Positions 55,001 to 64,000 of a DNA stretch of 64,000 nt are shown here, in pieces. The first letter of the stretch is position 1. The number at the start of each line of letters is the position of its first letter. Source of the stretch: Allium sativum (taxonomy: Eukaryota; Streptophyta; Magnoliopsida; Asparagales; Amaryllidaceae); assembly GCA_030737875.1 (NCBI GenBank), contig CM060915.1, positions 356,063,863 through 356,127,862 on the forward strand. The letters are read 5' to 3'. The notes below the pieces were generated by a model that made no database searches, was not told the DNA's origin, and was given only the letters and a program-made list of their open reading frames with translations. Both the position numbers and the translations under genes were made by a program.

Positions 55001-58000
55001 ACCATTTATTTCAAACGGACATTACGGGAGATCCGACCGTCGGATTCTCCTAAAACCAGAACCGTTGGGTTCGTATCGAAAAGAGCTTTCTAATGAATAT
55101 TAGAAATTTGAAATCTAACGGTTGGATTTGGAATTATGTCCAAATCAAATTTGAAAAAGGTCGCTGTAAGTGCAGTTCGATGGCCATTGATGGAAATCGA
55201 CTGTACAGGCTTTGATAAAATTATTAAAAATAGTAATAATTTGTGTAAAATCATAAGAAATGATTTGAGAAAAATTGGGATGAAAAACTCCATATTTGAA
55301 AAGATAAAAATAGATTTTTATCGAAATGAACTAGTTTTGAACTAGAATTACAATTCTATTTATTTTTAAATAAATAAATTGAATTAGAAAAGGGTTTTAA
55401 AAATAACCAGAATATCCAATGATTGCATTGGAGTGGATTTGAATCGAAATTGTCTTCGGAATATTTCGATGTTGGAATTCGTGATTATACAGGTGTTGTT
55501 ATGGAAATTTGAAAGATATATATTTATATCGTTATTTCCAATACGACATTTGTTAATCGTGGAATTTGATATTGAATATAAGCCGGGATATTTTCTATTC
55601 AGAGCCTTGTATTTAATATCAAATGTGATTTGGGTTTGTCGTGAATGGTGTCTTCACTAACACTGTTCTTGAACCCAGTCGAGAAAAGATTAAATCTTTT
55701 TATTTAGATTTAATGAAGTGTACCAATTAAATAATATTTAATTGGAATTGAATCGATATTGATTTTTGGGTTTATCGTGGACAGTGTTTTAAATAACACT
55801 CGTTCTTTAACCCGATCATTAATGAAATGTGATTTTGGGTTGTCGTGAACGGTATCTTCAATAATACAGTTCTTAGACCTAAAGGAGTTAAGAAAATTAG
55901 AAACTAACTGGAGATTAGTTAAGTTGAATAGTTTCCGAGGTATTGATCTGATGTTGGTTTCGGCCTTCGGGATTAATACTTAGGGAATTGCTCACTTGCT
56001 AATTTACAATTAGGGACTGATTGAAATGTGATGTGATTTTGGGTTTATCGTGAACCGTGTTTTAAATGACACTGATTCTTTAACCCAGTCACAGATTAAA
56101 ACTAAGTGGAGTTTTAATGAATCTTTAATTAGATTGAAATAATCGAAATGGAGTATCACCAGTTTTGCTCCAGGCGATAGTTAAATCTTTAATTAGATTT
56201 GAACGTGAAATGGTAATTGAATTTACCGATAACACTGTGGTGTTAGATATGAAGTATTACCAGTTTTACTTCATGGGATAAATAGGTTGGGATTGGGAAA
56301 TTAAAACCAATGATTACTTCGGTAAGGTTCGTTAATCTCGACTAGTTGAACCGAAATTCAAAAGAAGAATAAATTCCAGAAATTTATCTTGGATAAAATT
56401 AATGGGAACATTTCCCTATGAATGTGAAATTTAGAAACTAACTGTCGGTTGGCCAAGCAGAATGGTTTTCTGGATATTGATCTGATGTTGGTTTCGGCCT
56501 TCGGGGTTAATATTTGGGGAATTACTCTCTTGATTAATTTACGGTTAGTGACTGATGAATTGGAATGAGGCGTATGTTGTGTTTGTGTAGCACTTTTATA
56601 AAATATACGCGAGTTATTCGGGAAGACCGGGTTTATCCCATTCTGAATAACTGATACGACGATAAGTCGAAGATGAAGACGATGGTCGAAGACCGGAGGT
56701 CTTCACGTCGTTTGGGTGATAACTGATGATCTTGATTGGGCTGTACACCCAAGAAGATGGAAACAGTTGGTGATCGTCCAGACGTACTTGGAGATCGATG
56801 GATGTGCGGGGTACTAGGTGCCTCCGGTTTCGTTCAGACCCAGAACGGACTTGTAAATGGACTGTGTGTCTGACATTGGATTTTAGTCCGTGTGATTGAT
56901 CTCTATTAAATATATATCTGTTTGGCGGCGGAGAATTTATTCTCTTGCTTAACGCCCTTCTCTGAGACGTACGAGCTCAGGGGTTATATATTGATGGATA
57001 TCAATCGCATGGAGTGAATTGCCTGTGTGGCATGCTAAGATGCAAATGATCAAGGCTTCTGTTGAAAAGCAAAGTCTTGTGGTTGATGATCGAAGCACGG
57101 CCTTTGTGGCGTAGCTTTGTGTAACGTTGATTCGCGAGTATCACACCCGGTATGAATCAAAAACGGGAGACGGACATCAGGGAGGACATGCGTTTCTTTC
57201 TAGTTAGGAGTGGCGTCAGTGCTTGAACTGGCTGACGAGTTTGACTCATGTGGATGTTACTTATTATTACTTGCTGAAAAGCGAGGCGCCTCGTGATATC
57301 GGTTTCGGCCGATGCTTCTGGTCGGCTGACGGGCCAGGCTTACGCCCCAAAGGGCGGGGAAACGCAGTGTTCAGGAATTTTAATCCACATCGGTGGACCG
57401 GCCCTGACGATCCAAAGGCTTGACTGAGTACTTGCCTGAGGGGCGGACTAGAGCGTCTCGAATCGGAGAGGATCTTGCCCCTAGCCTCGGTTCATACCAT
57501 AAATGATAACCCAACTTCCAATACGACATTTGCGGTTTTGGATGTAAACTTATATATGGCGACATAGTGTTATGGGCCATTCATGCCGCCTATGATTGAT
57601 ACTTATGATTTGAAGTTGTTTTATACACTATGCACTTATAATAATATCAAATGATTTGTTTTAAAACGTATCAAGCATTCTTTGGCTGTTATAAGGGAAA
57701 ACCCTATCCCCCGGTTTGCGTTGCATTGTGTGATAGGACCTGGGTCTTATAACAGCTTCATTTTTCTCTATTTAGCATTGCGCTGTTTGTTTTATGCACT
57801 GGTATTCTTGGGAGGAAACCCGTTCCGTGTTATACGGCGTGGTCCCTTGATTTACCTTTGAAAATAAAGATTAATAACCGTGTTAGTTCTCACACCAGTC
57901 CCATGACTGACCTGGAGTTTATTGTTTTAACCTAAACTCTGGGTGCCCCTATTTTGACACGGGCAGCTAGTAGTTTTGGTTTTGCAGATTTATATTCACA

Positions 58001-58273
58001 GGATCCTGGTTTACAGCTGGAACGATATCCGGAAAGCTTTGTATCCGTATATCTTCTTCTAGTTGTGTATTGTATTATTTTCCGCTGCTATGTATTTAAA
58101 TGTAATTTAAATCTCTGGTATTTCTGTGTAATATTCATTTGTACTCTGTATATTCTTGTAATCTGATGCATTGTTGTAATATACAATGAAACGTTCTTTT
58201 ATATGAGTTCTGTTGTGGTTTGTTCTCGAACTATCCGACACTTTCCTTTACGGGGAAGTTGCGGGTCTTCACA
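52011..58273 (+). repeat. F 3' LTR
   Basis: 6263 bp, nearly identical to the 5' LTR; landmarks are offset by 7300-7301. One extra C near 52399 accounts for the length difference. Confidence 0.95.
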
Positions 58274-58278
58274 CGTGG

Positions 58279-58680
58279 CCAGAACTATGCAATAGAAGCA
58301 ACACCAGTCGAAAGCCAACCCTAAAAGATAAAGGGCAGCCCGCGCTCGAAGGTATAACCTCTGTTTTAGGAAATTCAGTATATAATTTGTTTGATATGGA
58401 GCGACCCATTCTTTTATCTCCAAGCTATTAGTAAATCTGTTGAACCTCCTCATATCTATCTCGGATAGTCCGATAGAGGTGGCCAACCCTATCGGAGGAT
58501 CTAAGTATATTGAGTTGTTGTGTAAAGACCTTGTATTGGACGTCGACAATGTCGAGTTCCGTTGCGAAGCATATGCGTTGAATTTTATAGGGTATGAACT
58601 TATCCTAGATATGGACTGGCTATCGTTTTATGAGGTCGTCCTTGATTGCGACAAGGGACTCGTTCGTTTTAGGAACTGAG
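58279..58680 (+). pseudogene. G aspartic protease remnant
   Basis: Continues the G coding region after F. One frame carries the lead-in to the active site (VYNLFD), and the following ATHSFIS-type block is in a different frame, so a single-base change breaks the catalytic loop. The frame 58440-58679 then carries ELILDMDWLSFYEVVLDCD, the conserved C-terminal part (G-M-D-W in relatives). Confidence 0.85.
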
Positions 58681-58789
58681 GAGGACGTAACTTAAATATT
58701 CCTTGCAATGTTAGAAACAAGGATAAAGCCTTATTATATTCCTTATCTCCTAGTTTTGAAGGACCATCTTCGGTCCCTATAGTTTGTGA

Positions 58790-59460
58790 GTTCTTGGATG
58801 TTTTAGAGGAAGTCACAGGACTTCCACCCATAAAGAAATCTCCTTTCGTATTGACCTAGAGAAGGATGCTAGACTTGTAGCACTGCCCTTGAGGCATATG
58901 GATCCCAAGGAAAGAAATGAGTTAGATAAACAAATTTCAGAGTTGTTGCAAAAAGGTTTTATTCATTGAAGTACCTCAGAATGGGGGTGCACCTATTGTA
59001 TTTTCCACCAAAGCAGACAGTTCTTTGAGACTTTGTGTGGACTATAGAAAACTTAATCAATTGTCCAAGAAGAATAGGTGCCCTTTACCTAGAATCACTT
59101 ACCTTTTTGACCACTTGGGAGGAGCCCAAGTATTTTCACAACTAGACCTTGCTACCAGATTTCACCAGTTAAGAATTGTGGAGGACAGAAAGGACAAAAC
59201 TACATTTAAGACGCTAGATGGATTATTCCAATGGGAAGTTATTCCCTTCTAAGTAGCAGATGCACCCGCTTTCTTTATTGACCTCATGAGTAGAGTGTTT
59301 AGGGGCATTCTAAATAAAATTGCGGTAGTCTTCGTAGACGATATCCTTATATTTTCAAAAGATCGTGAGGAGCATGAAAAACACTTGAGACAAGTATTAG
59401 GATATTAATAAAGAACCAACTGAAAGCAAGATTCTCGAAGTGCTATTTCTGGAGGGAAGA
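58790..59460 (+). pseudogene. G reverse transcriptase remnant
   Basis: The leader FLDVLEEVTGLPPIKK is followed by stops, then a clean stretch (59025-59252) with LRLCVDYRKLNQLSKKN, CPLPRITYLFDHLGGAQVFS and LDLATRFHQLRI. The catalytic box is FVDD (59331-59342), followed by ILIFSKDREEHEKHL. A stop follows IPF, and another lies near 59407. It would copy genomic RNA to DNA in the particle; here it is broken. Confidence 0.93.
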
Positions 59461-59469
59461 AGTAAGATT

Positions 59470-60105
59470 TTTAGGACATATTGTATCGAGCGATGGCTTG
59501 GTCGTAGACCCCGCAAAGATCAAGGCAATCAAGGAATGGAGAACACCTCGAAATGCTATAGAGTAAGAAGTTTCCTTAGATTGGCCGGGTATTATAGGAA
59601 ATTCATTAAAGACTTCGCAAAGATTGCTACTCCATTAACCCAATTAACGAGAAAGAATTTGGTATTCACTTGGAGTAATAAATAAGAAATAGCCTTTAAG
59701 AAATTAAAAGAGGCATTAACTAGTGCACTAGTCCTAATTATACCCGACGATTCAAAATTGTTCACCCTTTACACCGATGCATGTGGGACCGGTTTAGGAG
59801 AAGTCCTTATTCAAGAAGGAATATCAGTTGCCTATGCTAGTAGATAACTCAAGGATCCAGAGAAAAGGTATCCGGCACATGATCTTGAGTTAGCCGCAAT
59901 AGTATTCGCCCTTAAGATCTGGAGGCAATATCTTTTAGAGGAGAAATTTGAACTCTTTACCAACCATAAATCCCTAAAATATTTATTTTCTTAATGTGAC
60001 CTAGACTTGAGACAACAAAGATGGATGGAGTATATTGCCTCATTTGACTTTACGATCTAGTATACCCCGGGCAAGGGGAATGTAGTGGCGGAAGCTTTAA
60101 GTAGG
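59470..60105 (+). pseudogene. G RNase H remnant
   Basis: After the RT connection (SFLRLAGYYRKFIKDFAK, then PLTQLTRKN) comes FTLYTDACGTGLGEVLI with the first catalytic Asp. Next are [19 protein letters not shown] with the catalytic Glu and [14 protein letters not shown], where the Asp usual in the DHKSLKY motif is Asn. YTPGKGNVVAEALSR ends it. Stops lie at about 59846, 59993 and 60058. Confidence 0.9.
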
Positions 60106-61000
60106 AAACATGCGACTTTAAATACGATCCTAGAATGGAAACAATTAGAGTTCCTTGCTAATTTTAATTTGCAACCCTCGCCAACTATTTCCAAATGTTT
60201 TCTTGGGGCTATGATAGTCAGACCTACCCTAAGAGAGAGGATCCAAAATGCACAAAACTTAGACGAGGAATTAAGAGGCATAAAGGAGAAAGTTGGAAGG
60301 AAAGAAACCTTTCCTCATTCGGTTAGGTATTCGATCAATAGTGATGGGAGTTTAGTTTGGGGTGGACGACTTTACGTCTCTGAGGATGAAGGATTGAGAA
60401 AAGAAATTCTAGAGGAGTTTCATAGGTCAAAATTGACCATACACCCCGGTGAGAATAAAATGTACAAATATATGATGAAGAATCTCCGTTGGGAGGGAAT
60501 GAAGAGAGAAGTAGCTGAATTCGTGGCCAAATGCTTGACATGCCAAAAAGTCAAAGCGGAGAAAGGGAAGCCCGGAGGACTGTTACTACTTTAGAGATCC
60601 CCACGTGGAAGTGGGAACATATTTCCGTGGACTTTAAAGATGGACTTCCTAGAAGCCAAAAGGGTAATGAGGCCGTTTGGGTTGTGGTAGATCTTTTAAC
60701 CAGAAGCGCCCATTTTATACCAGTCAAGAAGACAAGGACTACGGCCTCGTTAGCGATTTATATGTAAAAAATATATTTATACCCCATAGTATCCCATCAA
60801 GTATCATGAGTGGTAGAGACCTTTTGTTCACAAGCGAATTTTGGAAAAGCCTACAAGCAGCATTGGGGACGACCCTTAACTTAAGCACATCTTATCATTT
60901 GCAGACCGATGGACAGACAGAAAGAGTAAACAGAATTTAGAAGACTTGCTCAGAGCTTGCATCATCGACTTTGGAGGAATTTGGGAGCAGCGCCTACCGC
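60085..61000 (+). pseudogene. G integrase remnant
   Basis: The HHCC zinc domain is complete (HRSKLTIHPG, then CLTCQK). A frameshift near 60590 separates it from the core. The core keeps the first acidic residue (ISVDFKDGLP). The second, normally Asp in an SDRD motif, is Gly here (SGRD), and the Glu-bearing helix reads HLQTDGQTERVNR. Loss of the second catalytic residue plus stops makes it inactive. Confidence 0.9.
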
Positions 61001-61690
61001 TTATGGAGTTCACGTATAATAACAGTTTTCAAGCAACGATCAATATGGCCCCTTTCGAAGCACTATAAGGGAGGCCATGCAAATCGCCAACTTGTTGGTG
61101 GGAAACTACTGACAAGGTTATACTCGGACCAGACTTCATCCGTGAATCCACGGAGAAGATATCTTTGAATAGGAAGAAAATGAAGGCAGCCCAAGACCGT
61201 TAGAAATCATATGCCGATAATTGAAAGAGGGAACTTGAGTTTAATATTAGAGACTTGGTGTTCATAAAAGTATCCCCTCTTAAGAAGACTGTTGGGTTTG
61301 GGAAGACTGGGAAGTTGACTCCCATATTTATTGGGCCTTTTCGTATCATCGAGAAGATAAGATCTCTGGCTTATCGAGTTGATCTCCCAGAGCGTCTATC
61401 AGGAATCATAATGTTTATCATGTATCTCATCTAAGGAAATGCCTTCATGATTTTGCTATTAGACTCGAGCTTGATGAAATTGGGATATAGAAAAACTCGA
61501 GTTGGAGTCCAAGGTACCCCGTGCAACTACAAGGATTGTAGAGCATGGAATTAGGAGACTCCGCAACAAAACTATTTGCCTCGTCCGAGTACAATGGGGA
61601 AATGACCCTGTAGAAAGCACATGGGAGACCGAGGATACGATGAGACAAACTCACCCAGAGATTTTCACTGGTAACTTTTCCTCAAAATAA
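61000..61690 (+). pseudogene. G integrase C-terminus with chromodomain-like tail
   Basis: FIGPFRIIEKIRSLAYRVDL is the GPY/F module. A NHNVYHVSHLRK block follows, in a different frame. The last frame (61502-61690) has LRNKTICLVRVQWGNDPVES, then TWETEDTMRQTHPEIF, as in chromovirus chromodomain tails. Such tails direct integration to heterochromatin. Broken by stops. Confidence 0.85.
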
Positions 61691-61994
61691 CGTTTATGGA
61701 TGCATCATGGTTGCTAGATTGGATTTTAGGAAATGGATGCAACACTATCATATTGAGCACTCATATAGAAATATATGCATATTTAGGTTATTCACATATA
61801 TATTGCATCACTTATTACACTACATGATTGGATAGAGCTTACTTTAGCGGATCTGCAGTTCATAATCTACGAGTCATGGATGCTTATGGATGAATTATAA
61901 ATAACATGGATGCTTCAAGCGAGTTATATTTTTTGCCTCTTAAACAGATTTCTTAACGAAATCTATTTTGGAGGGGGGGGGGGGGGAGGGAGAA
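61691..61994 (+). mobile_element. G 3' internal region and expanded polypurine tract
   Basis: TGGATG-rich non-coding sequence like that of E. A hairpin AGATTTC, TTAAC, GAAATCT lies at 61946-61964. The purine tract (61970-61994) contains an uninterrupted run of 14 G. Confidence 0.82.
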
Positions 61995-63795
61995 TGTAAC
62001 ACCCCATAAAAATTCATAAGTATTATTAATAATTAAATAATAATAAAAGGAATTAAACGGTATGGCTGGAAAATGAAATTTTACATCTTTAGGAATTAGT
62101 TATAAAATTCTTTTATTTGGATTTGTGTCGAAATTCTACATCGTTTTTCGTATATAATATGCTTAAAAAGGTCAATGTATGAAGAAGTTAGTAGAATATA
62201 TATAACTATAATTATATAAATATTTTATATATTTTCCAACTTATAAATTAAAAATAAAGACGGAAAATTCAAATTTTGAGTTAGAGATTAGATCTGGGGG
62301 ACAACGTATATTGCATATATGGAATAACATAAAGTGATTAAGGAAAGTATTAAATAAAATAAACAGCTCAGCAAAGCAGCCTTATTGGGCATTCCAGCCC
62401 CGAAGGGGTCGATTGCCCTCCTTAAAGAGGTGTTGAACGTTAGTCGACCGTTAGTCGACCGCTAGGGGTCGACCGCTTGGTGGCCGAACAACCCAACAAA
62501 GCTAGCTGGTTAGGGTTTTTCAAATAGGATATATATATCAAAGGCTTGGATTAATTCTAATTGATCCAATGGTCTATGCCCATACGGGTAACTATATATG
62601 CCCCTCCCATCACTATATGAAAACACTAATCATTCTCCATCTTTGCCTCCATGCTGCTTCTCCACCATTGTTAAATTCCAGAGAAAAATAAAAGAATAGG
62701 TTAAGGTTTCTTCTAATTCTCTAACTCTATTCTAATTCTCTAACTATTCTAATTTACATAAGTTTAGAATTTTGCAATTTAGCATAAACATATATGTATA
62801 AGATTCTAATGTATGTCTCTTATATATATTGTTAGGAGGATTATTGGAGCTTTCTTAAACGTAAGGATTGTTGTAGATCTTGTAATTCTACCACATATTT
62901 CTCTCTATTCCGCATAGACATGTGAGTGGAAAGTGGTTTACTTAAGGCATATTCATGTTTTTAATAGTTTGTCATGTGAATAGATATGCCTAAGGGGATT
63001 TGGGTATTCGATAATGTAAACATGAAAACCCCCAGATTCTCTATCTTGTAATTACATATGAATTGTCATGAATAATTGGGTTTTGTGGATTTTTTTGGTT
63101 TTTGTATTGGATTTTAATGAATATGACTGTTGCTATTATTATTCCTGTTTCATGTAATTCACTTTTATTTACCAATGAGTGTAACCTAAAAGGGTTTAGA
63201 TTTGATTATTTCATGATTCGGTTTGGGTTTGGATCCTAGTTTGATTCCAAATGATTCAAAGGTGAAATAGATCAAATGTAAGCATTTTTATGTGTATAAA
63301 GCCAAAAGTGGTGAATTAGGTGAAATAGGGATTATAAACATACAAGTATAAGTGCATGTAATACTCTATTTTAATCTAATATTGAAATCATTCCAACAAG
63401 CCTAGGATGCAAGTTGAAAATTTGTTATGTATGTATAATTTCCATTCAATGCTATTTGTTATATTGTCATTATGCCATCATGCCTATGTTGTAGCGGTAA
63501 AAGTGTGGAAAATATAACTTGTATGCCTTGAATTTGACAAAGTGATAATTGACACCTCTTTATAATGTTTCCCCGTTTATACGAATGTTTACGTTAATTA
63601 GGCGATATTATTATTTAATTATATGAACGTAATCGACGTACTTTACGTTGTAATTAGCATAATAAATACTATTAGATTGGAACTTGAATTTAACAAATAT
63701 ATATATATATATATACACACACATTTTTTTGCTTGTGCGTGCGTATATAGAATAGCTTAAATATGTATATAAATAAGTGACACATGGACACGAGA

Positions 63796-63869
63796 TTAGT
63801 TTCCATTTGTGGTAGAAGCTTGCCGGGAACCGACCGGAAAATCCAGCAACCACAGGTAGACCTAACTAA
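63796..63869 (+). other. M2 structured motif copy 1, G 3' LTR
   Basis: Outer arms TTAGTT and AACTAA, inner arms TTGTGGT and ACCACAG, core TTGCCGGGAACCGACCGG. Confidence 0.7.
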
Positions 63870-63925
63870 TGTGAGATGTCTGGGTGCCATGGGCCATTCC
63901 TAAACTTAGTACACAAGACCCGAGG

Positions 63926-63997
63926 TTAAACCTACTTGTAGTAGAAGTCTTTCTGGAACCAACTGGCATATCCAACATCGACAGGTGTATGGTTTAA
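63926..63997 (+). other. M2 structured motif copy 2, G 3' LTR
   Basis: Outer arms TTAAACC and GGTTTAA (7 bp), where the 5' LTR copy has TTGAA and TTTAA. Inner arms ACTTGTAG and CGACAGGT (one mismatch). Core CTGGAACCAACTGG. Confidence 0.7.
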
Positions 63998-64000
63998 TGT

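Larger units (their letters stand above)
44711..58273 (+). mobile_element. F: young giant-LTR non-coding retrotransposon
   Basis: LTRs 44711-50972 (6262 bp) and 52011-58273 (6263 bp) flank an internal region of 1038 bp. They start TGTAACAACC and end TTCACA. The primer site lies two bases after the 5' LTR and a purine tract is at the other end. Flanking AGTGG and CGTGG share four of five bases, a target duplication with one change. The LTRs differ by about a dozen substitutions and one indel by my reading. There is no gag or pol anywhere. Confidence 0.94.
40409..64000 (+). mobile_element. G: degenerate Tekay-like chromovirus, runs past window end
   Basis: The 5' LTR is 40409-43585 and the 3' LTR starts at 61995 and leaves the window. 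The coding order is gag, protease, RT, RNase H, integrase, chromodomain, all with stops or frameshifts. It is split by F at 44710/58279. The GPFRI module and chromodomain-like tail place it in the chromoviruses; gag and LTR resemble E. Confidence 0.92.
61995..64000 (+). repeat. G 3' LTR, truncated by window end
   Basis: Matches 40409-42420 of the 5' LTR with clear divergence. M2 copies at 63796-63869 and 63926-63997. A TA microsatellite at 63701-63722. Confidence 0.92.

Overview
This window is plant nuclear DNA made almost entirely of nested LTR retrotransposons. I find no intact host gene, rRNA, tRNA or CRISPR array. The evidence for a plant is the set of Ty3/gypsy elements with initiator-Met-tRNA primer sites (TGGTATCAGAGC), a chromodomain-like integrase tail, a Tat-lineage protease/RT/RNase H, and LTRs with TATAAATA boxes. 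An angiosperm with a large, repeat-rich genome is likely; the species cannot be told.

I name six elements. TAT (1-265, then 34692-40408) is the oldest: a decayed Tat-type Ty3/gypsy element. CD (minus strand, 266-34691) lies inside TAT, with 3.8-kb LTRs and a 3.8-kb internal region without a recognisable gene. E (plus strand, 1370-24364) lies inside the CD 3' LTR, with 3.6-kb LTRs, an exact AGATG target duplication and one intact gene, gag. AB (minus strand, 3263-16929) lies inside the E 5' LTR, with 6.0-6.2-kb LTRs around only 1.4 kb of non-coding sequence and an exact GTAAT duplication. G (plus strand, 40409 to beyond the window end) lies inside TAT: a degenerate Tekay-like chromovirus with gag, protease, RT, RNase H, integrase and chromodomain remnants. 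F (plus strand, 44711-58273) lies inside G, with two nearly identical 6.26-kb LTRs around 1.04 kb of non-coding sequence; it is the youngest. Insertion order: TAT, then CD, E, AB on one branch and G, F on the other.

The elements look like an autonomous/non-autonomous community. G once encoded the whole machinery, E keeps only gag, and F, AB and CD keep only cis-acting sequence. All five share the same primer site two bases from the LTR, and four have a clear purine-rich tract preceded by a small hairpin of similar shape (G has a variant). TATA boxes lie 0.4-0.9 kb into each LTR, so most of each LTR would be transcribed leader of 2.5-5.5 kb.

The most interesting signal is inside those leaders and internal regions: short motifs shared between families that are otherwise dissimilar, always in the element's sense orientation, with stems whose two arms change together. 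M2 is a paired long hairpin in E and G LTRs. M1 is a GATGTTGGTTTCGG-type element in E, F, AB and CD. M3 is present three times in CD. M4 is a hairpin about 360-415 nt before the LTR end in E, F, G and AB. M5 and M6 are shared by F and AB in the same order. These look like conserved structured RNA elements of retrotransposon genomic RNA; their function is unknown. CD LTRs also carry what looks like a promoter plus first exon with a transit-peptide-like reading frame, possibly captured from a host gene.
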